Source: Streptomyces sp. R21 (lineage in GTDB: Bacteria > Actinomycetota > Actinomycetes > Streptomycetales > Streptomycetaceae). From it: 64,000 bases of DNA. Shown here in pieces: positions 8,173 through 18,045 of the stretch. The position numbers and the translations under genes were made by a program. The DNA is taken from positions 7,357,001 to 7,421,000 of the forward strand of contig NZ_CP163435.1 in assembly GCF_041051975.1 (NCBI RefSeq), written 5' to 3'. Numbering within the stretch: the first letter of the stretch is position 1; each line of letters begins with the position of its first letter. The notes beneath the pieces are model-generated. The model ran no database searches. It was given only the letters and a program-made list of their open reading frames with translations, and had not been told where the DNA came from.

Positions 8173-10680
8173 TCAGCCGTTCTGTTCGCCCGACGTCGAC
8201 GGACGGCGCAGCAGGCTCGCCGCGCGGGCCGCCCAGCGCGCCTTGGCAGCCGCCCAGCGCTCGGAGAGGTCCCACACCACACGGATGGCCGAGCGGGGCG
8301 CGACGAGCGCCCGCAGCCGGGTGCTACGGCTCGCCGTGGACCGCAGGGCCACCCGCAGCCGGCGCACATCGTCGGCCAGCCCGGCCTCGGGCCGCGGCTG
8401 CGGCGCGTACAGCACCCGCTCCACGGCCCCGGCCACGCGATGGACCGACTCGGCAGGGCCCGGTTCGAGCTGCCCGATCCGAACGATCCGGGCGGCCGCC
8501 TTGCGCGGGGTCAGCGCGTCGTCCGGCACGATGCCGTAGTCCCAGGCGGTGTCCGTGAGCTCGCGCCAGACGGCCAGGGTGTGCCTCGCGGCCACCTCGG
8601 CGGCGCGGCGCGAGGCGTCTGCCCCGGCCGGGGCGGTCACTTCGACGTCACCCGTGACGTCCTCCTCGGCGCCGCGAGGTCCCGCGCGGGACAGCCGCTG
8701 ACCGGTGGGCGCGTGCTGGGCGGAGGCCAGCCGCATCGACCGGCTGCGCAGCCGCCACAGCATGGGCACCAACGGCAGCGCCAGCGCGGCCGCACCCGCC
8801 AGCGTCCACCACATGATCTTGTACCAGGGCGGACCGTCGTCGCCCGATCCCGCGGTGTTCTGCGGCAGCGCCCCGCTGCACGCCTCCAGCTTCTTCTGCT
8901 CGGCCGAGCAGCTCTCACTGGCCGACGGTGCGACGGACGGCGCCGTGGAGGCGGACGTCGACGGCTTCGGCAGGTCGGGCAGGTCGCTCCCGGAGGAGTC
9001 CGGCTGGGTGTACGACGGCACCGAACCCCGGTTGGGGGTCGGCTCGAAGCGGGTCCAGCCGATGCCCTCGAAGTACAGCTCCGGCCAGGCGTGCGCGTCG
9101 CGCAGGCCCACCGACATCGAGCCGTCGCCCTGCGGGGAGCCCGGAGTGAAGCCCACCGCGACCCTGGCGGGTATCCCCAGCGTCCGCGCCATCGAGGCCA
9201 TCGCGAAGGAGAAGTGGACGCAGAAGCCCTCCTTGTCCTTCAGGAACTTCGCGATCGCCGCGGAACCGCTGCCGGCCTGCACCTGGGTGTCGTAGGTGAA
9301 TCCGCCGGTCACCGCGAAATAGTCCTGGAGCTTGACCGCCTGCTCGTAGTGGTTCTGCGCGCCCTCGGTGACCTGGCGGGCGGTGCTGGCCACCACCGAC
9401 GGCAGCGAGTCCGGCACGTGCGTGTAGTCGCGCTTCATGTCGTCCGAGGGCTCCGGAGCGTTCGCGAGCTGCTCCGCCGTCGGCTGCACGATCAGGCTGG
9501 TGACCTCGTACTGCGCGCCCCGGGTGTTCTGCCCGTGGTCCCCGACGAGGGTGCGGCCCACCGGCTCGTACCGCCAGTTGCCCTTGATGTTCACCTTGCT
9601 CGCGGGATACGGCATCGGCAGCCAGTCCTGCGCGTACCAGTCCGCCGCGGCGATCCTGGTCCGGATCTCGGTCCGCCGTACGTCGCCCCCGAGGCCGATC
9701 GGCAGCGGGAACGTGTCCGGCACGTCGATGATGTGCCGCTGGGCCGGTTTCCAGGCCGTGCCGTCGAATTCGTCCAGAGAGACGATCCGCAGGTACATGT
9801 CCTGGGTGTCGTCCGTGTTGGTGCGGTACGACATGACCTGGCGGTCCTCGTTCACGTTCAGGCTGTCGCGGAGCGAGACCAGCGGGTTCACCGCGGAGAT
9901 CGTGCCGCCACCGCCCGTGCCGGAACCGACACCCGTACCGGCGCCGTCCAGCAGGCCGCCGTCGAGCGCGGGCAGGCCGAGCGGCACCACCAGCGCGATA
10001 CCCAGCGCGACCGCGCCGATGCGCCGCCCGGTGCGCACGGGCGCGAGGGCGCCCGCCGAGGACTCCGGCCCCTGGCTGCGCGACGCACCGCCGAAGACAC
10101 GGCCCCATTGCGAGAGCCGGTCGCGGCCCTCGGCCAGGAGCAGCATCAGATAGCCGGCGGCCGCGAGCAGGAACCACAGCCAGGCGGCGCCGCCACCGGA
10201 CAGCCCCGCGGCGACCGAGTACAGCGCGAGCAGCGGGAGCCCGGCCGGGGCCGCGCTGCGGAAGGTCACCGCGAGGGCGTCCACCGCGAGTCCGATCACC
10301 AGGACGCCGCCGACCAGCATCAGCCGGATGCCGTCGGACAACGGCGCCGGAATGGCGAACCGCCCGACGTCGTCGGTGCCCGCCTGGAGCAGCACGCTGA
10401 AGCGGTGGAACGCCTCGGGGCCGGGGACGACCCCGGCGATGGCCTGCTGCCGGGCGAAGACCAGCGTCAGCAGCATCAGCGTCACCAGCGCCTGCACCGC
10501 CACGGTCAGCGGCCGGGCCAGCGGAACCCGCCGGGTCAGCGCGCCCGCACCGGTCTGCACGGCCAGCATCAACGCCGCCTGCAGGATCCACGTCGCCGGG
10601 TCCACCAGCGGCAGCAGGGCGCAGGAGGCCATCAGCGTGGCAGCCGCGGCGCACAGCGCCAGTCGCGCGCGCCCGCTCAT
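8173..10680 (-). CDS. transglutaminase-like membrane protein (DUF3488/TgpA family)
   Basis: 835 residues. An N-terminal block of about six membrane helices (DUF3488) is followed by an extracytoplasmic transglutaminase core. The core shows the Cys loop GFCVHFSFAMASMARTLGIP near residue 487 and the His segment DAHAWPELYFEGIGWTRFEP near 528. A Ser/Thr/Pro-rich stretch, one more membrane helix (WWTLAGAAALALPLVPMLW) and a cytoplasmic DUF4129-like tail follow. Its start overlaps the DUF58 gene stop by 4 bases. MoxR-DUF58-transglutaminase operons are widespread in actinobacteria; the enzyme may process or cross-link cell-surface proteins, but the substrate is unknown. ATG 10678-10680 is chosen from the coupling overlap. 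Confidence 0.92.
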   Translation of the reverse strand: MSGRARLALCAAAATLMASCALLPLVDPATWILQAALMLAVQTGAGALTRRVPLARPLTVAVQALVTLMLLTLVFARQQAIAGVVPGPEAFHRFSVLLQAGTDDVGRFAIPAPLSDGIRLMLVGGVLVIGLAVDALAVTFRSAAPAGLPLLALYSVAAGLSGGGAAWLWFLLAAAGYLMLLLAEGRDRLSQWGRVFGGASRSQGPESSAGALAPVRTGRRIGAVALGIALVVPLGLPALDGGLLDGAGTGVGSGTGGGGTISAVNPLVSLRDSLNVNEDRQVMSYRTNTDDTQDMYLRIVSLDEFDGTAWKPAQRHIIDVPDTFPLPIGLGGDVRRTEIRTRIAAADWYAQDWLPMPYPASKVNIKGNWRYEPVGRTLVGDHGQNTRGAQYEVTSLIVQPTAEQLANAPEPSDDMKRDYTHVPDSLPSVVASTARQVTEGAQNHYEQAVKLQDYFAVTGGFTYDTQVQAGSGSAAIAKFLKDKEGFCVHFSFAMASMARTLGIPARVAVGFTPGSPQGDGSMSVGLRDAHAWPELYFEGIGWTRFEPTPNRGSVPSYTQPDSSGSDLPDLPKPSTSASTAPSVAPSASESCSAEQKKLEACSGALPQNTAGSGDDGPPWYKIMWWTLAGAAALALPLVPMLWRLRSRSMRLASAQHAPTGQRLSRAGPRGAEEDVTGDVEVTAPAGADASRRAAEVAARHTLAVWRELTDTAWDYGIVPDDALTPRKAAARIVRIGQLEPGPAESVHRVAGAVERVLYAPQPRPEAGLADDVRRLRVALRSTASRSTRLRALVAPRSAIRVVWDLSERWAAAKARWAARAASLLRRPSTSGEQNG

Positions 10681-12040
10681 GAGCCACCACCCCCCGCCGT
10701 GCTGCCCGTCGACGCGACGCCGGAGCGTTGCCGGTCGGCCTGGCGCCACAGGTCGGCGAGTCCGCTTCCGCGCGGCACCTTCAGAGCGGTCCAGCCCGCC
10801 TCGCGCAGCATGCGCAGTCGATCCTCGCTCCTGTCCAACGGGTCGGGAACATCGGCCGGTTCCCGTACCCAGGTGTCACTGTCCAGCAGGAAGGCGACGG
10901 CTCCGCCGCTGCGCTGGCGCATCTTGGCGAGCACCGTCGCCTGCTCCTCGTCCAGATCGCCGAGGAAGGCGATCAACAGCCCTTCGTTCCCGCTGCGCAG
11001 TACGTCGTAGGCCCGGGAGAGCCCGGTGCCGTCGGAGTGGTCGATGACCGCCAGGGTGTCCATCATGAGCCCGGCCGCGTCGGCCGACTCCTGGCTCGCG
11101 CCCGTGAACCCGTCGGCGCCCTCGCCGGGCACCGAACTGCCGGTGTCCGTCAGCAGCCGTACGGAGAAGCCCCGTTCCAGCATGTGCACCAGCGTGGACG
11201 CCGTGCCGGACACCGCCCACTCGAAGGCGGAGTCCGGGCCCGCGCCCTGGTAGGCGAGGCCGCGCGTGTCCAGCAGCACCGTGCAGCGGGAGCGCTGCGG
11301 CTGTTCCTCGCGGCGGACCATCAGCTCGCCGTAGCGTGCGGTCAGCCGCCAGTGCACGCGGCGCAGATCGTCGCCGTGCCGGTACCCGCGCGGGATCACG
11401 TCGTCCTCGCCGGCCAGCGCCAGCGAGCGCTGCCGCCCGTCGCCGTACCCCTTGGCCTCGCCGCTCAGCCGGACCGGCGGCAGCGCCTCCACGCGGGGGA
11501 TGACGGTCAGGGTGTCGTAGGTCGAGAAGGAGCGGGTCAGCTCGCACATCCCGAAGGGGTCGGTCAGGCGCAGTTGCAGCGGGCCCAGCGGGTAGCGGCC
11601 GCGCAGGTCCGAGCGCACGCGGTAGGACACCTCGCGGCGGCCGCCCGCCTCCACCCGGTCCAGGACGAACCGGGGGCGCGGACCGAGCACGTACGGCACC
11701 CGGTCCTGGAGCATCAGCAGCCCGGTGGGCAGGCGCGAGACGTTGTCCATCCGCAGATGGACGCGGGCCTCGCTGCCGGCGGGCACGCGCCCGGGGGAGA
11801 GGCGGCGGCTGCCCGCCACCCGGTAGCGCGTGCGGTAGAGCACGGTCGTGCAGACCAGCGGCAGGACGGCCAGCAGCAGGCCGACCCGGAGCAGATCGCC
11901 CTGCCCCAGGACGTACGCGCAGATGGCGGCCGCCACGCCGGCGGCCAGGAAGGAGCGCCCGCGCGTGGTGAGACCGGCGAGCGCCGTGCGCAGCCCGCCC
12001 TTGTCCTCCTCGGCGCTGTGCCCCGTCCCCCCGTGCGTCA

Positions 12041-12044
<4 letters not shown>
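10677..12044 (-). CDS. DUF58-domain membrane protein
   Basis: 455 residues. Two N-terminal membrane helices (SFLAAGVAAAICAYVLGQGD and LLLAVLPLVCTTVLY) are followed by a soluble region. The DUF58 signature lies about residues 225-250 (HRDDLRRVHWRLTARYGELMVRREEQPQR in outline: Arg-Arg-Val-His-Trp then Met-Val-Arg-Arg-Glu). The C-terminal part resembles a von Willebrand A-like fold. The GTG at 12044 overlaps the MoxR stop by 4 bases (GTGA), which favours it over the ATG one codon later. DUF58 proteins act with MoxR ATPases as chaperone-like partners; the specific target is unknown. Confidence 0.9.
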
Positions 12045-13072
<1,028 letters not shown>

Positions 13073-13336
13073 CCGGCCCTCCTCGGCCCTTTCCCGGGCC
13101 GACGCCCTGTGCGGACCGGCCCACCCCGAAACACGGACACCACGCGCGAATAGTTCCGCGTGACGCCACACCCGCATTCTTGTTGCCGTTACCGGTTCGT
13201 GTCACTCGCCTGTGGATAACTGGCTGCGATATGTCAGGTCTTACGACCTTTTGGGCGCCGGATGTCCGGGGGGTTTTCGTGAAGTGAGGGTCCCATGGGG
13301 GCTCGGAGGGGCTGGCAGGGGCCCCTGCCGGAGCTG

Positions 13337-13885
13337 TCAGGCGGGGTCGATCTCGCGCAGCAGGCCCGTGTGCACGTCGAAGACGAAGCCGCGGACGTCG
13401 TCGGCGTGCAGCAGGAAGGGCGAGGTGCGCACCCGCTGCATCGACTGCCGTACGTCCTGCTCGACGTCCCGGAAGGCCTCCACCGCCCAGGCGGGACGCT
13501 GCCCGACCTCCATCTCCAGGTCGTGCCGGAACTCCTCGGTGAGGGATTCCAGGCCGCAGCCGGTGTGATGGATCAGCACGACGCTGCGGGTCCCGAGCGC
13601 CCGCTGGCTGATGGTCAACGAGCGGATCACGTCGTCGGTGACCACCCCGCCCGCGTTGCGGATGGTGTGGCAGTCGCCCAGTTCCAGGCCGAGGGCGGCG
13701 TGCAGGTCGAGCCGGGCGTCCATGCACGCGACCACCGCGACGTGCAGGACGGGACGGGCGTCCATCCCGGGATCGGTGAACGCGGCCGCGTACTGCTGGT
13801 TCGCGTCGATCAAGCGGTCCGTCACGGTGCCGTCGGTGGATATGGCGTCTTCGGGTTCAGTGGGAACGGATGCAGAAGTCGTCAT
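13337..13885 (-). CDS. beta-carbonic anhydrase
   Basis: 182 residues from ATG 13885 (another ATG lies two codons upstream at 13891). It catalyses CO2 hydration to bicarbonate. The zinc site is visible: CMDARLD supplies Cys54, with the Asp56/Arg58 catalytic dyad, and LIHHTGCG supplies His107 and Cys110. NAGGVVTDDVIRSL between them is the conserved beta-CA helix. The length is like the short mycobacterial type (Rv1284-like). It lies between the MoxR operon and the dcw cluster and is read away from the latter. No clear Shine-Dalgarno is seen, so either start remains possible. Confidence 0.92.
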   Translation of the reverse strand: MTTSASVPTEPEDAISTDGTVTDRLIDANQQYAAAFTDPGMDARPVLHVAVVACMDARLDLHAALGLELGDCHTIRNAGGVVTDDVIRSLTISQRALGTRSVVLIHHTGCGLESLTEEFRHDLEMEVGQRPAWAVEAFRDVEQDVRQSMQRVRTSPFLLHADDVRGFVFDVHTGLLREIDPA

Positions 13886-14318
13886 AGCCATGACGGTACT
13901 GGTCACGCATGGAGTAGTCCTGGTGTGAGAGCGGACAAAGAACATCATCAGGCCTTGTTGTGAGGTAACCCACAAGGGGGTCGCGGGTGCGCCCGAACGG
14001 GTGTTTTCGCGGTGTTCGCCGCTCCCTCCGGATTTCGCCGAGGAGCGGTCCGCGACGCGCATGCCGGTTGATTGACCGCGAGACACCGTGGACTAAAGTG
14101 ACGCGAAGCGGGAGGCGAGGCCCTCCCTGCTGGATTGTTTTTCCCCGGAGGCCCGGCGATTTTCCGGCGTCTCCCCGCGTGCGCGACGCGTACGTACGGC
14201 TCGGCCTCCTCCCGCTCCGGTCGGCTGACGCCACTCACCCGGCGCCGGCAGATCTCCCCTTCACGAGCGGGCGGGGACCCGGCGGTGCGTACCGGCGCGC
14301 CGGACCTGAGAGGGCCCC
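13886..14318. other. 433-base intergenic region upstream of the dcw cluster
   Basis: The stretch separates the divergently read carbonic anhydrase and rsmH. It has no gene I can support; mraZ, which often opens dcw clusters in other bacteria, is absent. It holds a good promoter candidate at 14072-14099. Just downstream, GGGAGG (14110-14115) can pair with CCTCCC (14122-14127), followed by TGCTGGATTGTTTTT, which would fold at the very 5' end of the transcript. Confidence 0.6.
14072..14099 (+). promoter_or_regulatory. candidate dcw-cluster promoter
   Basis: TTGACC (14072-14077) and TAAAGT (14094-14099) are separated by 16 bases. This is close to the Streptomyces HrdB consensus (TTGACN, 16-18, TAGPuPuT). 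It would start a leader of about 210 bases before rsmH. Confidence 0.55.
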
Positions 14319-15275
14319 TTGAGCCAGAGTCGACATGTTCCCGTGATGCTCCAGCGGTGCCTGGACATGCTGGCGCCCGCCCTGGAGCGCCCGGGAGCCG
14401 TGGTCGTCGACTGCACCCTGGGCCTCGGCGGCCACAGTGAGGCACTGCTCGCCCGGTTCCCGGAGGCCCGCCTCGTCGCCCTCGACCGGGACAAGGAGGC
14501 GCTGCGCCTCTCCGGTGAGCGGCTCGCCCCCTTCGGTGAACGCGCCACGCTCGTCCACGCGGTCTACGACGAACTCCCCGACGTACTCGACCGCCTGGGC
14601 ATCCCGCGCGTCGAGGGCATCCTGTTCGACCTCGGCGTCTCCTCCATGCAACTCGACGAGGCCGACCGCGGTTTCGCCTACGCGCAGGACGCCCCGCTCG
14701 ACATGCGCATGGACCAGACGACCGGCATCAGCGCGGCCGAGGTGCTCAACACCTACCCGCCGGGCGAACTGGTGCGGATCCTGCGGGCGTACGGCGAGGA
14801 GAAGCAGGCCAAGCGCATCGTCTCGGCCGTCGTGCGCGAGCGCGACAAGGAGCCCTTCAGCAACAGCGCGAGGCTCGTCGAACTGATCCGCGACTCCCTG
14901 CCGCAGGCCGCCAAGCGCACCGGCGGCAACCCCGCCAAGCGCACCTTCCAGGCGTTGCGCATCGAGGTCAACGGCGAACTGAGCGTCCTGGAGACGGCGA
15001 TTCCCGCGGCCGTGAAGGCGCTCGCGGTCGGCGGCCGGATCGCCGTGCTGTCGTACCACTCCCTGGAGGACCGGCTGGTCAAGCAGGTGTTCGCGGCCGG
15101 CGCCGCCAACACCGCGCCGCCCGGTCTGCCGGTCGTTCCCGAGCGCTACCAGCCCCGGCTCAAGCTGCTGACGCGCGGTGCCGAACTTCCCACGGAGGAA
15201 GAGGTCGCCGAGAACCGCCGGGCGGCTCCCGCGCGGCTGCGGGCGGCGCAGCGCATCCGCGAGGACGCCGAGTGA
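14319..15275 (+). CDS. rsmH: 16S rRNA (cytosine1402-N4)-methyltransferase RsmH (MraW)
   Basis: 318 residues. It methylates the N4 of C1402 in the 30S decoding centre using SAM. It begins SQSRHVPVMLQRCLDMLAPAL, the family start, then DCTLGLGGHSEALL (SAM site), ALDRDKEAL, and the diagnostic FDLGVSSMQLDEADRGFAY. The C-terminal LSYHSLEDRLVKQVF is also conserved. The start must be TTG at 14319 because no ATG or GTG lies between the upstream sequence and the conserved RHVPV segment. This is a rare initiation codon and may limit expression. It is the first gene of the dcw cluster, and ftsL follows after 52 bases. Confidence 0.95.
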   Translation: MSQSRHVPVMLQRCLDMLAPALERPGAVVVDCTLGLGGHSEALLARFPEARLVALDRDKEALRLSGERLAPFGERATLVHAVYDELPDVLDRLGIPRVEGILFDLGVSSMQLDEADRGFAYAQDAPLDMRMDQTTGISAAEVLNTYPPGELVRILRAYGEEKQAKRIVSAVVRERDKEPFSNSARLVELIRDSLPQAAKRTGGNPAKRTFQALRIEVNGELSVLETAIPAAVKALAVGGRIAVLSYHSLEDRLVKQVFAAGAANTAPPGLPVVPERYQPRLKLLTRGAELPTEEEVAENRRAAPARLRAAQRIREDAE

Positions 15276-15327
15276 CCCACAAGTGAGACACAAGGGGGCC
15301 GTGTGAGGCACACGAAGGGGAGCGTGA

Positions 15328-15864
15328 GTGAGTAGGAAACCCGAACTGAGGGGCAGGGCCGCCCGTCTCGCCCGCCTGCTCCCCGCGGGCACCGGCCAGG
15401 CGGCCCGCACTCCCTTCGTCCTGCTCGTCGTGCTGCTGCTCGGCGGGGGTCTCATCGGCCTCCTGGTGCTGAACTCCGCGCTGAGCGAAGGGGCGTTCCG
15501 CCTCGACGACCTCCAGAAGAACACCAAGAGCCTCACCGACGAGGAGCAGCAGCTCCAGCGGGACGTGGACGCCTACGCCGCCCCCGACGCCCTCCAGCGC
15601 CGCGCCCGCGAGCTCGGCATGATCCCCGGCGGCGACCCGGCGTTCCTCAATCCGAACGGCACCGTCAAGGGTGTCCCCGGAGCCGCCGCCCGGCAGACCT
15701 CCGTCAGCATCCCGGTCGTCCGCCCGCCCGAGGTCATCGCCCCCGCGCCGACCGGGACGCCGACCCCGACGCCCACCGCGACACCGACGCCGACGCCGAC
15801 CCCGGCGAACAGCACGCCGACCACCGCCCCGCCCACACAGCCCTCCCCGACTCCCGGCAGGTGA
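15328..15864 (+). CDS. ftsL: cell division protein FtsL
   Basis: 178 residues, a bitopic division protein of the FtsQ-FtsL-DivIC complex. A basic cytoplasmic N-terminus is followed by a single membrane helix (about 28-50, PFVLLVVLLLGGGLIGLLVL). A short coiled coil (LDDLQKNTKSLTDEEQQLQRD) carries the family ending RARELGMIPGGDPAFL. The C-terminal 40 residues are a low-complexity Thr/Pro tail (GTPTPTPTATPTPTPTPA). GTG at 15328 is the only in-frame start; a GTG four bases earlier stops at once. Its stop overlaps the ftsI start (GTGA). Confidence 0.9.
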   Translation: MSRKPELRGRAARLARLLPAGTGQAARTPFVLLVVLLLGGGLIGLLVLNSALSEGAFRLDDLQKNTKSLTDEEQQLQRDVDAYAAPDALQRRARELGMIPGGDPAFLNPNGTVKGVPGAAARQTSVSIPVVRPPEVIAPAPTGTPTPTPTATPTPTPTPANSTPTTAPPTQPSPTPGR

Positions 15865-17831
15865 CGGAAGTGTCCGACAGGGAACCGCCGCGCCGCCGTG
15901 TGCCCGGCCCCGCCAGGCCCGTACGCCCCGGGAGCCAGCGGCGCCCGGGCCCCGGCGCCCGCCCCGCCCGTCCCGTACGCCGCCCCGGCCCTCCCCGCCA
16001 GAGCGGACCGACCGTCCTGCGGCTGGGCAGCCCCCGGCCGCGGCTGCGCATGGTCGGCCTCGCGCTCGCCCTGGTGATGGTCGCCTTCGTCGTACGGCTG
16101 CTCCAGGTGCAGGCCGTGGACGCGAGCACCTACGCCGCCAAGGCCGAGCAGAACCGGTACGTCGGCCGCACCCTGGCCGCCGAGCGCGGCGGCATCACGG
16201 ACCGCGACGGCGTCGAACTCGCGACCAGCGTGGACGCGTACGACATCACGGCCGACCCCACGATGTTCACGGCGAAGGCCACCAAGACGTCGGACGCGCC
16301 CGAGCAGGCCGCGGCGCTGCTCGCCCCGATCCTCGGCCAGGACACGGACACGGTCGCGAGGAAGCTCAGGACGAAGCACACGCAGTACGTCCGGCTCGCC
16401 CGGCGCCTGACCCCGCAGGTCTGGAACCAGATCAAGGACCTGAAGACCGCGCTCGCCACCAAGTCGGAGACGGACAAGACCACCGTCAACGTCCTCGCGG
16501 GCGTCTTCTCCGAGCCCACCACCAAGCGGGTGTACCCCAACAGTGACCTGGCCGCCGGGATACTGGGCTGGGTCAACGCCGACGGCAAGGGCGGCGGCGG
16601 AGTCGAGCAGCAGCTGAACAAGGTCCTCTCCGGCAAGGACGGCAAGATCCGCTACGCGCAGTCCGGCGGCCGTCAGGTGCCGACCGCGGGCTCCACGGAG
16701 ACGCCCGCCGTGTCCGGCTCGGACGTCGAGCTGACCATCGACCGCGACATCCAGTGGGCCGCGCAGAACGCCATCACCGAGCAGGTGAAGAAGTCCAGGG
16801 CGGACCGCGGGTACGTGATAGTGCAGGACACCCGGACGGGCCAGATCCTGGCCATGGCCAACTCGCCCGGCTTCGACCCGAACGACCTCTCCCAGGCCAA
16901 CTCGGCGGCCATGGGCAACGCGGCCCTCCAGGACGCCTACGAGCCCGGCTCCACCGCCAAGGTCATGTCGATGGCCGCCGTACTGGAGGAGAACGTCGCC
17001 ACGCCCGCCACGCACGTGGTCGTGCCCAACCGGCTGCACCGCGGCGACCGCCTCTTCCAGGACGACATCGACCACAAGACCTGGAACCTGACGCTCAACG
17101 GCGTCCTCGCCAAGTCCAGCAACATCGGCACCATCCTGGCGGCCGGCCAGCTCGGCAAGACCCAGCGACAGGCGAACCAGGTCCTCTACTCCTACCTCCG
17201 CAAGTTCGGCATCGGCAGCGCCACCGGGCTCGGCTTCCCGGGCGAGACCTCGGGCATCCTCGCGGCCCCCGACAAGTGGTCCACCTCGCAGCAGTACACG
17301 ATTCCTTTCGGCCAGGGCATGTCGATCAACGCCATGCAGGCGGCGTCCGTCTACTCGACGATCGCCAACGGCGGCGTACGAGTCGAACCGACGCTGGTGC
17401 GCGGCACGAAGGGCCCCGACGGGCGCTTCACCCCGGCCGCGAAGCCCAAGAAGACAAGGGTCGTGAGCGAGAAGACGGCGAAGACCCTCGCCCAGATGCT
17501 GGAGTCCGTCGTGGACGACGAGCAGGGCACCGGTGCCAAGGCGCGCATTCCCGGCTACCGGATCGCGGGCAAGACGGGTACGGCCAACCGCGTGGATCCG
17601 GCCACCGGCAAGTACCACGGCTACACCTCGTCGTTCGCCGGATTCGCGCCCGCGGACAAGCCGCGCGTCACGGTCTACTGCGCGATCCAGAACGCCACCA
17701 AGGGCAACTATTTCGGCGGCCAGATCTGCGGACCGATCTACAAACAGGTCATGGAGTTCGCCCTGAAGACCCTCCAGGTCCCGCCCACCGGCGCGCCGCC
17801 CGCCAGACTGCCCGTCGACTTCACGCCCTGA
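15861..17831 (+). CDS. ftsI: septal peptidoglycan transpeptidase FtsI (PBP3, class B PBP)
   Basis: 656 residues. A 60-residue Pro/Arg-rich cytoplasmic tail precedes one membrane helix (about 64-82). The PBP dimer domain begins at RTLAAERGGITDRDG. The transpeptidase triad is complete: SxxK at EPGSTAKV (Ser364-Lys367), SxN at KSSN (419-421) and KTGT at AGKTGTANRV (573-576). It cross-links septal murein with FtsW as the cognate glycosyltransferase. The GTG start overlaps the ftsL stop by 4 bases, so the two are translationally coupled. The long disordered N-terminus is normal for actinobacterial PBPs of this class. Confidence 0.95.
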   Translation: MTEVSDREPPRRRVPGPARPVRPGSQRRPGPGARPARPVRRPGPPRQSGPTVLRLGSPRPRLRMVGLALALVMVAFVVRLLQVQAVDASTYAAKAEQNRYVGRTLAAERGGITDRDGVELATSVDAYDITADPTMFTAKATKTSDAPEQAAALLAPILGQDTDTVARKLRTKHTQYVRLARRLTPQVWNQIKDLKTALATKSETDKTTVNVLAGVFSEPTTKRVYPNSDLAAGILGWVNADGKGGGGVEQQLNKVLSGKDGKIRYAQSGGRQVPTAGSTETPAVSGSDVELTIDRDIQWAAQNAITEQVKKSRADRGYVIVQDTRTGQILAMANSPGFDPNDLSQANSAAMGNAALQDAYEPGSTAKVMSMAAVLEENVATPATHVVVPNRLHRGDRLFQDDIDHKTWNLTLNGVLAKSSNIGTILAAGQLGKTQRQANQVLYSYLRKFGIGSATGLGFPGETSGILAAPDKWSTSQQYTIPFGQGMSINAMQAASVYSTIANGGVRVEPTLVRGTKGPDGRFTPAAKPKKTRVVSEKTAKTLAQMLESVVDDEQGTGAKARIPGYRIAGKTGTANRVDPATGKYHGYTSSFAGFAPADKPRVTVYCAIQNATKGNYFGGQICGPIYKQVMEFALKTLQVPPTGAPPARLPVDFTP

Positions 17832-18045
17832 TCCACCCGCCGCCCCACGGCCCGATCGGCACCGCCCGGAAATGCCCTTACCACCCGGAACACCGACCAG
17901 GAACCAGCCCGTGACAACGATCACTCCCGACCCCGGGAACCACGGCTCGCCGCGCACCTCGCTTCGCTCCGGCGGGGGTGCGCCCGGTACGCTCACCGCC
18001 GTGCCACACGCTGATCAGTCCCAAACCACCCAGAAGGGCGTTCCT

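Noticed and set aside
7999..11010. 1003-codon plus-strand open frame opposite the transglutaminase gene
   Set aside because: Arg/Gly/His-rich shadow with no domain; the minus strand encodes a complete DUF3488-transglutaminase protein.
15750..15860. ACCCCGACGC-type short repeats near the ftsL end as a possible CRISPR or minisatellite
   Set aside because: They encode the Thr/Pro tail of FtsL in frame; there are no spacers.
15573..17996. 807-codon minus-strand open frame opposite ftsL/ftsI
   Set aside because: Antisense shadow of FtsI, which has all its catalytic motifs.
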